Origin: an uncultured Oscillospiraceae bacterium
GTDB lineage: Bacteria; Bacillota; Clostridia; Oscillospirales; Oscillospiraceae
Direction: 5' to 3'
Assembly: GCA_947631865.1 (NCBI GenBank)
Contig: CANRNF010000014.1
Coordinates: forward strand, 1 to 47,912
Length of the DNA: 47,912 nucleotides
Shown: in pieces, positions 23,592 to 32,719 of the stretch
Layout: each line of letters begins with the position of its first letter
Numbering within the stretch: the first letter of the stretch is position 1
The notes under the pieces: generated by a model
The model's input: only the letters and a program-made list of their open reading frames with translations
Database searches by the model: none
Told to the model about the DNA's origin: nothing
Program-made: the position numbers and the translations under genes

Positions 23592-25064
23592 TTGGTTTTC
23601 AAACGGCTCATGAGCATCGTTCTGGCGGCGTCCACCCTTCTGGCGGCGGGCGGTACGGCCGCCATGGCCCAGGAGGGGGAGACACAGGACGTGGTCGGTA
23701 CTTATCTGCCCGGAGAGGGCGAGCTGACGGGGGCCGTGAAGGCCCGGAAGGACGGGTCCGTCACCGGCTTCAAGAAGGACGGCGACGCCTGCGCGGTCAC
23801 GGTGGACATCCCCGAGACGGGCTTTTTCGACCTGGTGTTCACGGTGAAGGGCCAGGGCGGCTACAAGGAGAACTATGTCTGGGCGGACGGCGCCCAGGCG
23901 GGCACGCTGGTGGCCCACTCGGACAAGGAGGAGCAGTCCGCCGTGCGCCGGGTGTATCTGGAGCAGGGCGAACATAAGATAGCCGTGACCAAGTACTGGG
24001 GCTACATCGACTGGCTGCGGCTGGACGTGGTGGCTTCGGCGGCCTTTGACGAGAGCATTTTTGACGTGTCCCCCAGGCTCATCGACCCGGAGGCCACGGA
24101 GGAGGCCCGGCGGCTTTTCAGCTACCTGTGCGATGAGTACGGAAAACACATCGTTTCCGGCCAGTACTGCGACACGGGTGCCAACGGCTGGGAGAATATG
24201 AAGATCGCCGAGACCAACGGGGGCAAGTACCCCGCCATCCTGGGCCTGGACCTGATGAACTACTCCCAGACCGCCGTGGACCACGGCGCCCAGAGCCACA
24301 CCACGGAGCAGGCCCTGGCCTACTGGGAGAAGGGCGGCATCGTCACCCTTTGCTGGCACTGGCTGGCCCCGGAGAAGTACGTCTCCGGCAACTGGTACAG
24401 CGCGTTCCGGCCCGAGGAATGCAAAATGGACCTGACCGCTATCATGAACGGCGAGGACGAGGCCGGGCTAGCCCTTCTGAAGAAGGACATCGCCAACGCG
24501 GCCGCCCAGCTGAAGCTCATGCAGGACGCGGGCATCCCCATCCTGTGGCGGCCCCTGCATGAGGCCTCCGGCGGCTGGTTCTGGTGGGGCGCGGAAGGGC
24601 CCGATACATATAAGAAACTCTATATCATGCTCTACGATATGCTCACCAACGAGTATGGCCTGCACAACCTGATCTGGGTCTGGAACGGTCAGAGCGGGGA
24701 CTGGTACCCCGGGGACGAGTACGTGGACATCATTGGCATGGACATCTACGCCGGGGAGCGGGTCTATACCTCCCAGATCGACCAGTTTTTGCTGAACCAC
24801 AGCTATGCTCCCACCAACAAGATGGTGGTGCTCAGCGAGAACGGCACCATGATCGACCCGGACCTGGCGGTGCGGGACCGGGCCATGTGGGGCTTTTTCT
24901 GCACCTGGAACGGGGAATTTGTCCTGGAGGACGGGGTCCGCAAGACCTATTCGGAGCGGTACACCGACGCTAAGATGCTCACGAAGGTCTATAACAGCGA
25001 CGTGGTCGTTACCCGGGACGAGCTGCCGGATCTCAAGACCTACCCCATAAAGGACGGCGGCTGA
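23592..25064 (+). CDS. Secreted GH26 beta-mannanase with N-terminal binding-like domain
   Basis: A 490-residue exported endo-beta-1,4-mannanase. The signal peptide is residues 1-30 (cleavage after AMA). A beta-sandwich of about 110 residues follows (VTVDIPETGFFDLVFTVKGQ, IDWLRLDVV), similar in style to CBM35/CBM6-type modules. The GH26 domain (about 165-485) has acid/base E324 in RPLHEASGGWFWWG and nucleophile E416 in VVLSENG. The start codon is TTG with GGGGAGAG upstream; the next Met would lose the positive N-terminus of the signal peptide. No anchor is seen, so it is probably free or loosely bound. It opens the long operon and its stop overlaps the next start by one base (TGATG). Confidence 0.93.
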   Translation: MVFKRLMSIVLAASTLLAAGGTAAMAQEGETQDVVGTYLPGEGELTGAVKARKDGSVTGFKKDGDACAVTVDIPETGFFDLVFTVKGQGGYKENYVWADGAQAGTLVAHSDKEEQSAVRRVYLEQGEHKIAVTKYWGYIDWLRLDVVASAAFDESIFDVSPRLIDPEATEEARRLFSYLCDEYGKHIVSGQYCDTGANGWENMKIAETNGGKYPAILGLDLMNYSQTAVDHGAQSHTTEQALAYWEKGGIVTLCWHWLAPEKYVSGNWYSAFRPEECKMDLTAIMNGEDEAGLALLKKDIANAAAQLKLMQDAGIPILWRPLHEASGGWFWWGAEGPDTYKKLYIMLYDMLTNEYGLHNLIWVWNGQSGDWYPGDEYVDIIGMDIYAGERVYTSQIDQFLLNHSYAPTNKMVVLSENGTMIDPDLAVRDRAMWGFFCTWNGEFVLEDGVRKTYSERYTDAKMLTKVYNSDVVVTRDELPDLKTYPIKDGG

Positions 25065-25702
25065 TGCTGAAAAAGTGGCTGGACGTGGAAGGCCCGGTGA
25101 TGGGCTTTCTGGAAAAGACCGGGCAGCTCATCGAGCTGAGCATGCTGTGGATACTGGGGTGTCTTCCGGTGGTGACCGTGGGCACGTCCACGGCGGCGCT
25201 CTACTACGCCGTGATGAAGGCGGTGCGCCGGGGCCGGGGCAGGGCTGTGAGCGAGTTCTGGCGCCGGTACCGGGAGGACCTGGGTCGGAGCATAGCCGCC
25301 TGGCTGCCGCTGCTGGCGGTGGGGGCCCTGCTGGGATCTGATATCGTCATCCTGCGTGGACAGGACAGGCCGCTGCACACGGGGGCGGTGATCGTCCTGG
25401 CGGCGCTGCTGGCGGCTCTCGCGGTGTATGTGGGGCCGGTCTTATCCCGCTTTTCCGTGAAGGTGGGCCAGGTGTGGCGGCTGGCCTTCGTGATGGCGGT
25501 GCGGTTCTGGTACTGGACCGCCGCGATCCTGGTGCTGGCAGGGCTGGTGGGGACGCTGCAGTTTTACGTGCTGCCGTGGCCCACGGCGGCCATCCTCCCC
25601 GGCGCGGGGTGCCTGGCCGCGACGTTTCCCATAGAAAAAGCGCTGCGCTGTTATATGCCCCCCAAGGAGGAGGGCGACGACGCGTGGTATTACGACAGTT
25701 GA
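25064..25702 (+). CDS. YesL-family (DUF624) membrane protein
   Basis: A 212-residue integral membrane protein with about five or six hydrophobic segments, among them LSMLWILGCLPVVTVGTSTAALYY, the signature of the YesL/DUF624 family. Such proteins are encoded with sugar ABC transporters for plant polysaccharides in Firmicutes, but their role is not established. Start and GH26 stop overlap (TGATG), and the fused solute-binding protein follows after 19 bp. A second, related copy is at 40647. Confidence 0.85.
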   Translation: MLKKWLDVEGPVMGFLEKTGQLIELSMLWILGCLPVVTVGTSTAALYYAVMKAVRRGRGRAVSEFWRRYREDLGRSIAAWLPLLAVGALLGSDIVILRGQDRPLHTGAVIVLAALLAALAVYVGPVLSRFSVKVGQVWRLAFVMAVRFWYWTAAILVLAGLVGTLQFYVLPWPTAAILPGAGCLAATFPIEKALRCYMPPKEEGDDAWYYDS

Positions 25703-25721
25703 GAAGTAAGGATAAAGGGGC

Positions 25722-28700
25722 GTGACGAAGACGATCAGGAAGAAAACAGCGAGCCGGATAGCCGGCGCCATGGCGGGCGTGTTGGCGCTGACGCTGGCGA
25801 TGCCCTTGGGGGCCTTTGCCCAGGAGGAGCCTGTCCCGGCGGAGGAAGCGGCGCTGACCGGCAGCCAGTTCGAGGAACTGGTCAGCGAGTATGCCGTGTC
25901 CGCTGACAAGCTGGGCTACAAGGAGTATGTCCTCCAGCACGACCAGCTCCAGCGGCCGGAGACGGCCATCGAGCTGGACGCGGAAAGTTTCGTCCGCTAC
26001 GAGGAGGACGACGCCGCGGCCCAGCCGGAGGTGCGCTCCGATTACGAGGGCATGGAGGGCGCCAGCGTCCTCACGACGGAGGACTCCCTTATCGAGTTCG
26101 GTTTCACCGTGGACGAGGCGGGGTATTACGACCTGTCCCTGGTGTACTACCCGGTGGCGGGGAAGAACTCCGCCATCCAGCGCAGCATCTTCCTGGACGG
26201 GGAGCTGCCCTACTCGGAGCTGTCCCTGGTGGAGTTCCAGCGGGTCTGGACCTGCGACGTGAAGGACACATACGCCGATGAAAACGGCGTCGAGATGCTG
26301 TCCTGGTCCAAGGACAACCAGGGCAATGACTTAAAGCCCGGCATGACGGAGGCCCCCCAGTGGGTGGAGAGCTACGTCTATGACAGCCAGGGCTATGTGA
26401 CTACGCCCCTGGCGCTGTATCTCAGCCCCGGGGAGCACACCCTTACCCTCACGGGCCTGCGGGAGCCTATGCTCCTCAGGAAGGTGGAACTGTCCAACCG
26501 GACCTCTGCGCTGCCCTACGCGGAGGTGAAAGCCGCGGGCGACGCCAAGGGCTATGCGGACGCCGCCGGCCAGATGGTGCGCATCGAGGCGGAGAACACG
26601 GCCAAGACCTCCTCGCCCATGCTCTACGCCCTGCAGGACCAGAGCTCGCCTGCCGTGTATCCCTCCAGCCCTAAGGAGCTTCTGAACAACACCATCGGCG
26701 GCAACGGCTGGAAGCTGAACGGCCAGTGGATGGAGTGGGACTTCACCGTGGAGCAGAGCGGGTACTATAACATCGCCCTCTTCGACCGGCAGAATTTCGT
26801 CAAGGGCATCTATGTCTCCCGGCGCATCTCCATCGACGGGGCCGTCCCCTTTGAGGAGATGGAGGATTACGGCTTTACATACGGCTCCGGCTGGCGGCAG
26901 GACGTGCTGAGCGACAGCGAGGGACAGCCCTATGCCTTCTACCTGGAGGCCGGGGAGCACACCCTGCGCATGGAAGTGGTCCTGGGCAAGTTCGCGGACG
27001 TCATCAGTTCCGTCCAGGACTGCGTGACCCAGCTGAATGCCATCTACCGCAGCGTCATCCGCATCACCGGCGTGTCCCCGGACCGGTACAGGGACTATGA
27101 GATCGAGCAGTCCCTGCCCGAGCTGGAAGGGGAGCTGGTGGCGGTGAAGGACGAGCTGGACGACGCCATCGCCCGCCTGCGGGCCCTCATCGGCGAGAAC
27201 AGCGACAAGGAGAGCGTGCTCATCACTATGAGCGACCAGCTGGGCGAGCTCATCTTCGACCAGGAGCGGTTCACCGAGGTCATCAGCGCCTACAAGGTGA
27301 ACATGCGCGCCACGGCCACCTGGATCACCCAGGTCCTGGAACAGCCTTTGCAGTTGGACCGGATCTACGTCTATTCCCCCGACCAGCAGGTGAAGACGGA
27401 GAACACCGGGTTCTTCCCCTCCCTGTGGCATGAGATGAAGAGGCTGTTCTACTCCTTCATCATCGACTACAACCAGATCGGCGACGTGAGCAGCGGCGAC
27501 GACGCCACCGCCATCACCCTCTGGATCGGCACCGGCCGCGACCAGGCCAACATCATCAAGGCACTCATCGACTCCACGTTCACCCCCCAGTCCAACATCA
27601 ACGTGAACGTGCAGCTGGTGGATATGAATACCCTCCTGCGGGCCACCCTGGCCGGGGAGGGACCGGACGTGGCCATCCAGGTGCCCAACACCAACGGCAT
27701 CGCCGGCGCGGTGCTGACCACGGGCAACGACACCGCCGTGAACTACGGCATCCGAAACGCCGTGCTGAACCTGCGGCAGTTCGACGACTACGACGAGGTG
27801 GCCGCCCGGTTCTCCCCCAGCGCCATGGTGCAGCTGGAGTTCTACGGCAAGACCTACGGCCTGCCGGAGACCCAGACCTTCCCCATGATGTTCTACCGCA
27901 AGGACATCCTGGCGGAGCTGGGCATGGAGGTGCCCCAGACCTGGGACGACGTGAAGGTGGCCATGACCGTGCTGAGCAAGAACCAGATGGAGTTCGGCAT
28001 GCTCCCCTCGGAGCAGATCTTCGCCATGCTCCTCTATCAGAACGGCGGCGCCTACTATAACGAGGAGGGCAGCCTCTCCGCCCTGGACTCGGAGGAGGCC
28101 GTCAACACCTTCAAGCAGTACTGTGAGTACTACACGGACTACAAGCTGGACAAGGAGACCAGCGTGGAGCAGCGCTTCCGCACGGGCGAGTGTCCCATCA
28201 TCATAAGCGACTACACGCTGTACAATAACCTGCAGGTATCCGCCCCGGATATCGACGGCATGTGGGGCATCGCCCCGGTGCCGGGCAGGCGCATGGCCGA
28301 CGGGTCCATCGACCGCTCCGTGGGCTCCACGGGGCTTACCAGCCTCATCATGTCGGCCACCCAGGAACCGGAGGCCTGCTGGGAATTTTTGAAGTGGTGG
28401 ACCTCCGCCGAGACGCAGACCGACTTCGGCTATGAGATGGAGAGCTTGCAGGGCGAGGCCGGGCGCGTGCCCACGGCCAACCTGGAGGCCTTCGGGAATA
28501 TCGCCTGGAAGGCCTCGGACATGGAGGCCCTGCTGGAGCAGTACCAGTGGGTGCGGGGCATCCCCCAGGTGCCCGGCGGGTACTACTCCTGGCGTAACGT
28601 GAACAACGCCTTCTATACCGTGACTACGGACACGGACTTTGCCTCGCCCCGTGAGGAGCTGATGGACAAGGTGGTGCTCATAGACACGGAGCTCAAGTAC

Positions 28701-28754
28701 AAGTGGGAAGAGTTCGGACTGGTAAGTCAGCAGGAGGGAGGTGAGCAGCAATGA
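25722..28754 (+). CDS. ABC transporter solute-binding protein fused to carbohydrate-binding-like domains
   Basis: At 1010 residues this is about twice the usual size of a sugar-binding protein. The signal peptide is 1-33 (cleavage after AFA) and has no cysteine, so it is not a lipoprotein. Two beta-sandwich modules follow (about 75-260 and 265-450), both with the GYY(D/N)(L/I)(S/A)L and GEHTL pattern of CBM35/CBM6-like folds, then a helical linker (450-590). The C-terminal solute-binding domain is about 600-1000 (TLWIGTGRDQANIIKALID, GLPETQTFPMMFYRKDIL, WEFLKWWTS). It delivers oligosaccharide to the permeases encoded next; the binding modules may hold mannan near the transporter. The start is GTG with AAGGGG upstream, and its stop overlaps the first permease start (ATGA). 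Confidence 0.87.
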   Translation: MTKTIRKKTASRIAGAMAGVLALTLAMPLGAFAQEEPVPAEEAALTGSQFEELVSEYAVSADKLGYKEYVLQHDQLQRPETAIELDAESFVRYEEDDAAAQPEVRSDYEGMEGASVLTTEDSLIEFGFTVDEAGYYDLSLVYYPVAGKNSAIQRSIFLDGELPYSELSLVEFQRVWTCDVKDTYADENGVEMLSWSKDNQGNDLKPGMTEAPQWVESYVYDSQGYVTTPLALYLSPGEHTLTLTGLREPMLLRKVELSNRTSALPYAEVKAAGDAKGYADAAGQMVRIEAENTAKTSSPMLYALQDQSSPAVYPSSPKELLNNTIGGNGWKLNGQWMEWDFTVEQSGYYNIALFDRQNFVKGIYVSRRISIDGAVPFEEMEDYGFTYGSGWRQDVLSDSEGQPYAFYLEAGEHTLRMEVVLGKFADVISSVQDCVTQLNAIYRSVIRITGVSPDRYRDYEIEQSLPELEGELVAVKDELDDAIARLRALIGENSDKESVLITMSDQLGELIFDQERFTEVISAYKVNMRATATWITQVLEQPLQLDRIYVYSPDQQVKTENTGFFPSLWHEMKRLFYSFIIDYNQIGDVSSGDDATAITLWIGTGRDQANIIKALIDSTFTPQSNINVNVQLVDMNTLLRATLAGEGPDVAIQVPNTNGIAGAVLTTGNDTAVNYGIRNAVLNLRQFDDYDEVAARFSPSAMVQLEFYGKTYGLPETQTFPMMFYRKDILAELGMEVPQTWDDVKVAMTVLSKNQMEFGMLPSEQIFAMLLYQNGGAYYNEEGSLSALDSEEAVNTFKQYCEYYTDYKLDKETSVEQRFRTGECPIIISDYTLYNNLQVSAPDIDGMWGIAPVPGRRMADGSIDRSVGSTGLTSLIMSATQEPEACWEFLKWWTSAETQTDFGYEMESLQGEAGRVPTANLEAFGNIAWKASDMEALLEQYQWVRGIPQVPGGYYSWRNVNNAFYTVTTDTDFASPREELMDKVVLIDTELKYKWEEFGLVSQQEGGEQQ

Positions 28755-29701
28755 ATGAAATGGAGAAGACCGCCGGAAAGGCAAAGCCCGTCCGGGAGAA
28801 GAGGGGCCTCTTCCACCGGGAGAACCGCCTGAGCAGCCACACCATCTCCTACGTGATGCTGGCGCCCTATTTCATCCTGTTCACCCTGTTCACCGTTTTG
28901 CCGGTGCTGGCCTCCATCGTGCTCAGCTTCACGGACTTCAACATGCTGGAGTGGCCCCACTTCGTGGGCTGGACCAACTATATCCGGCTGCTGGTGAACG
29001 ACGACCTGTTCATCGTGGCCCTGAAGAATACCCTGCTCTTCGCCGTGATCACGGGCCCCATCAGCTACCTCATGTGCCTGCTGTTCGCCTGGGTCATCAA
29101 CGAGTTCAAGGGCAAGCTCCGGGCGTTCCTCACCCTCATTTTCTACGCGCCGTCCATCTGCGGCAACGCCTACATGATCTGGCAGATCATCCTCACCGGC
29201 GACCGCTACGGCTACCTGAACGGCCTGCTTTTGAAGTGGGATATCATCAACGAGGCCATCATCTGGATGAAGACAGAGAAGTACGTGCTGCCGCTGCTCA
29301 TCGTGGTGCAGCTGTGGCTCAGCCTGGGCACAGGCTTCCTGTCCTTCATCGCGGGACTTCAGACCGTGGACAAGAGCCTCTACGAGGCCGGCGCTCTGGA
29401 CGGCATCAAAAACCGCTGGCAGGAGCTGTGGTACATCACCCTGCCGGCCATGAAGCCCCAGCTCATGTTCGGCGCGGTGATGCAGATCACCCAGTCCTTC
29501 GCCATCGCGGATATATCCATCCAGCTGGCGGGCAATCCGTCGGTGAACTACGCCGGCTCCACCGTGGTCACGCACCTGTTGGATTACGGTACGGTCCGAT
29601 TTGAGATGGGTTACGCCTCCGCCATCGCGACGATCTTGTTCCTGTTGATGGTGGGCACCAACAAACTGGTGCAGCGGCTGCTCAGAAGGGTGGGCGAGTG
29701 A
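28751..29701 (+). CDS. Sugar ABC transporter permease, MalF type (system 1)
   Basis: A 316-residue inner membrane subunit with six expected membrane helices starting at about residue 35 (YVMLAPYFILFTLFTVLPVL) and the EAA coupling loop YEAGALDGIKNRWQELWYITLP. It forms the pore with the permease encoded 1 bp further on. The cytoplasmic tail is basic. Substrate is inferred from context as manno-oligosaccharides. No ATPase gene is in the window; a shared MsmK-type subunit encoded elsewhere is likely. Confidence 0.93.
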   Translation: MNEMEKTAGKAKPVREKRGLFHRENRLSSHTISYVMLAPYFILFTLFTVLPVLASIVLSFTDFNMLEWPHFVGWTNYIRLLVNDDLFIVALKNTLLFAVITGPISYLMCLLFAWVINEFKGKLRAFLTLIFYAPSICGNAYMIWQIILTGDRYGYLNGLLLKWDIINEAIIWMKTEKYVLPLLIVVQLWLSLGTGFLSFIAGLQTVDKSLYEAGALDGIKNRWQELWYITLPAMKPQLMFGAVMQITQSFAIADISIQLAGNPSVNYAGSTVVTHLLDYGTVRFEMGYASAIATILFLLMVGTNKLVQRLLRRVGE

Positions 29702-29702
29702 T

Positions 29703-30581
29703 ATGAAGAAACTTCGCCAACTCTTCCGCCACCGGAAAAACAAGAAGCTGAACCGCTCCCCCGCGGGCAACGCGCTGCTGTTTTTCCTCATGGGCATATT
29801 CGGCGTTCTCATGGCCGTGCCCCTGGTGATGATCGTCAACAACGCCCTCAAGCCTCTGGACGAGCTGTTCCAGTATCCGCCCAAGCTGTTCGTGAGAAAC
29901 CCCACCCTGAACAACTTCGTGGACCTGTTCGTGGCCATGAACTCCTCCTGGGTGCCCTTCTCCCGGTACGTGCTCAACACGGTCATCATCACCGTGGGCG
30001 GCACGGTGGGCCACGTGCTGCTGGCGTCTCTGGCCGCGTACCCCCTTTCCAAGCACGATTTCAAGGGGAAGAACATGCTGTTCAGCATGGTGGTGCTGTC
30101 CATGATGTTCTCCTGGACGGTCACCCAGATCCCCAACTACATGATCATCTCCTGGCTGCACATCAACAACACCTACTGGGCCCTGATCCTCCCGGCCTGC
30201 TCCTTCGGCATGGGCCTTTACCTCATGAAGCAGTTCATGGACCAGCTTCCCAACGCGCTCATGGAGTCCGCCCGGCTGGACGGCGCCGGGGAGTTTCGGG
30301 TGTTCTTCCGCATCGTGATGCCCAACGTCAAGCCCGCCTGGCTGACGCTGGCCATCTTCCAGTTCCAGCAGATGTGGGGCAATACGGGCTATATGTTCCT
30401 CCGGGACGAGGAGCTCAAGCCCCTGCAGTACTCCCTGCAGCAGATCGCGGCCGGCGGCACGGCCCGTGCCGGCGCCAGCGCGGCGGTGACCTTCATCATC
30501 GCGGCGATCCCCATCATATTCTTCCTCATCTGCCAGAGCAACGTGCTGGAGACCATGACCACCTCCGGCATGAAGGAATAA
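29703..30581 (+). CDS. Sugar ABC transporter permease, MalG type (system 1)
   Basis: A 292-residue permease with six membrane segments (FFLMGIFGVLMAVPLVMIVNN first) and the EAA loop MESARLDGAGEFRVFFRIVMP. It pairs with the permease ending 1 bp before it; together with the fused binding protein they make one importer. The NHL-repeat protein gene follows after 13 bp in the same operon. Confidence 0.93.
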   Translation: MKKLRQLFRHRKNKKLNRSPAGNALLFFLMGIFGVLMAVPLVMIVNNALKPLDELFQYPPKLFVRNPTLNNFVDLFVAMNSSWVPFSRYVLNTVIITVGGTVGHVLLASLAAYPLSKHDFKGKNMLFSMVVLSMMFSWTVTQIPNYMIISWLHINNTYWALILPACSFGMGLYLMKQFMDQLPNALMESARLDGAGEFRVFFRIVMPNVKPAWLTLAIFQFQQMWGNTGYMFLRDEELKPLQYSLQQIAAGGTARAGASAAVTFIIAAIPIIFFLICQSNVLETMTTSGMKE

Positions 30582-30594
30582 GGGGGGCGGCAAG

Positions 30595-32082
30595 ATGAAA
30601 GTTATGAAAAAGCTCTCCTCGCTGCTGCTGGCGGCGCTTATGCTGGCCGCCTGCCTGCCGGTGCAGGCATTGGCGGACGACGTGCCCTACCAGACCTACA
30701 ACTACGACTACTGGGAGGAGATCGTCCAGATCCCCGCGCCCTATGTGCCCGACGGGGCCATATCCGGCGTGAGCCTTGATTGCGGCGCCTTCGCCAGTCC
30801 CCAGGACATCTGCGTGGCCCCCAACGGCGACCTGTACATCGCCGACACCGGCCACAACCGCATCGTGGTGGTGGACGGCACCGGCCGCAAAGTGGAACGG
30901 ATCATCGACTCCTTTGAAAACGAGGGCGAGACCGACACCTTCAACGCCCCCACCGGCGTGTGCGTGTCGGAGAACGAGCGGCTCTATGTAGCCGACCGGG
31001 AGAACCAGCGCATCGTGGTGCTGGAACTGGACGGCACGCTGGACCGCATCGTCCGGGACCCCCAGTCGGACGTGCTGCCCGCGGGGTTCGTGTTCAAGCC
31101 CCTGAAGATCTCGGTGGACTACGCCGACCGTATCTACTGCATCGCCCAGAACATGTTCCAAGGCATCCTGGTATTCGAGACCGACGGCCAGTTCTCCGGC
31201 TTCTTCGGCACCATCAACGTTCAGCTCTCTCTGTGGGAGAAGTTCTGGAAAAAGGTGGCCACCAAGGAGGAGCGGCAGAACCAGACGTTGTACATCGCCA
31301 CGGAATTCACCGGCATGGACATCGACGAGAGCGGCTTCGTCTATGCCACCAACATCGATGAGAATGGCCTGCAGGGCGTGCGCCGCCTGAATCCCCGGGG
31401 CGAGGACGTGATCAAGAAGGGCCGCAACGAGAACGTGGGCGGCGACCTCTGGATCAACGGCTCCGGCGCCTACGCCGGCCCCAGCCAGATCACCGACGTG
31501 GTATATCGGGGGGAGGGCATCTTCTCCCTGCTGGACCGCAAGCGCGGCCGGGTCTTCACCTATGACCACGAGGGCAACCTCCTGTACATCTTTGGGGGCC
31601 TGGGCACCCAGGAGGGCACCTTCACCACCCCCGTGGCCATCGAGCAGTGGAACGGGGAACTGCTGGTGCTGGACGCCACCCGGGCCGAGATATACCGCTT
31701 CTCGCCCACGGAGTACGGCGGACTCATCAACCAGGCGGTGGCCCTGCGCTACGACGGGGACGAGGCTCTGGCCGTGCCCCTGTGGGAGCGGGTGCTGGAG
31801 CTGGACGAGAACAACGAGCTGGCCTGCTCCGGCATCGGCAAAGCATATCTCTCCGCCGGTGACAACAAGGCGGCCATGAAGTACCTGAAGCTGGGCATGA
31901 ACCGGGATTACTACTCCGTGGCCTTCAAGCGCTACCGAAGCGAGATCCTCCGGGCTCACCTGGGTCAGGCGCTCACCGTTTTGGGCGTGGTCATCGTCGC
32001 CGCGGTGGCGGTGACGAAGCTGCGTGACCGGTTCAAGGCCAAGGGCAGAGGCAAGAAGGAGAAAGGAGGGGTGAGCGGATGA
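30595..32082 (+). CDS. Membrane-anchored NHL-repeat protein with TPR-like segment
   Basis: A 495-residue exported protein. The N-terminus MKVMKKLSSLLLAALMLAAC has a lipobox (LAAC, C20), though signal peptidase I cleavage after QALA is also possible. The body is a beta-propeller of NHL repeats (FASPQDICVAPNGDLYIADT, FNAPTGVCVSENERLYVADR). A TPR-like helical pair follows (ALAVPLWERVLELDENNELA, about 390-440), then a membrane helix (about 460-480) and a basic tail. It is encoded between two permease pairs, overlaps the Yip1 gene (ATGA), and probably forms a complex with the Yip1 and DUF5696 proteins. The function is not known; an outward-facing sugar or protein binding scaffold fits. Confidence 0.83.
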   Translation: MKVMKKLSSLLLAALMLAACLPVQALADDVPYQTYNYDYWEEIVQIPAPYVPDGAISGVSLDCGAFASPQDICVAPNGDLYIADTGHNRIVVVDGTGRKVERIIDSFENEGETDTFNAPTGVCVSENERLYVADRENQRIVVLELDGTLDRIVRDPQSDVLPAGFVFKPLKISVDYADRIYCIAQNMFQGILVFETDGQFSGFFGTINVQLSLWEKFWKKVATKEERQNQTLYIATEFTGMDIDESGFVYATNIDENGLQGVRRLNPRGEDVIKKGRNENVGGDLWINGSGAYAGPSQITDVVYRGEGIFSLLDRKRGRVFTYDHEGNLLYIFGGLGTQEGTFTTPVAIEQWNGELLVLDATRAEIYRFSPTEYGGLINQAVALRYDGDEALAVPLWERVLELDENNELACSGIGKAYLSAGDNKAAMKYLKLGMNRDYYSVAFKRYRSEILRAHLGQALTVLGVVIVAAVAVTKLRDRFKAKGRGKKEKGGVSG

Positions 32083-32711
32083 GAGCGGCGTTCGGAAAGG
32101 AAAAATGGCGGTATCTGCTCTATACCATGACCCACCCCGTAGACGGCTTTTACTGGATCCGCCACCAGGACCGGGGCAGCGTGCCCCTGGCGGTGCTGCT
32201 GGTGATATGCTTCTCCCTGTGCTTCTCCATCAACCGCATCAGCGCCAACTTCATCGTCAACGACGTGGAGCCGGCCGCGGTGGACAGTCTGCAGGAGCTT
32301 TCCGGCGTGCTGCTTTTGTACGCGCTGCTGTGCGTGGGCAACTGGTCCATCACCTGCCTCATGAACGGCAGCGGCCGGATGAAGGACATCGCCATCGCCA
32401 TCGGCTACGGCTGCGCGCCCATGATCCCGGCGCTTCTCATCGCCACGGTGTTCAGCCAGTTCATCACCGTGGAGGAGGGGGCGTTCTACTACCTGATCAT
32501 CGGCCTGGGCGTGGCCTACGCGGTGATCGTGATGCTGCTGGGCATCCGGCAGGTCCACGACTACACCATGGGCAAGACGCTGGTCACCCTGTTTCTGACC
32601 TTCGTGGCCATCCTGTTCATCCTCTTTGTAAGCCTTCTGCTCATAGACCTGATCGGACAGGTGTATAACTTCTTCCGGTCGATCTATACCGAGCTCGTAT
32701 TCAGAATGTGA
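32079..32711 (+). CDS. Yip1-family membrane protein
   Basis: A 210-residue integral membrane protein with about five hydrophobic segments and the YIP1-type core (GYGCAPMIPALLIATVFSQF; the region VDGFYWIRHQDRGSVPLAVL at the start). Yip1-family proteins of bacteria have no assigned function. It overlaps the NHL gene by four bases and the DUF5696 gene is placed directly after, indicating a fixed three-gene membrane module in this operon. Confidence 0.8.
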   Translation: MRAAFGKEKWRYLLYTMTHPVDGFYWIRHQDRGSVPLAVLLVICFSLCFSINRISANFIVNDVEPAAVDSLQELSGVLLLYALLCVGNWSITCLMNGSGRMKDIAIAIGYGCAPMIPALLIATVFSQFITVEEGAFYYLIIGLGVAYAVIVMLLGIRQVHDYTMGKTLVTLFLTFVAILFILFVSLLLIDLIGQVYNFFRSIYTELVFRM

Positions 32712-32719
32712 GGGGCGCC

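Noticed and set aside
26331-28784. Minus-strand frame of about 817 codons across the fused binding protein
   Set aside because: Histidine- and valine-rich antisense product with no recognisable domain; explained by the plus-strand gene.
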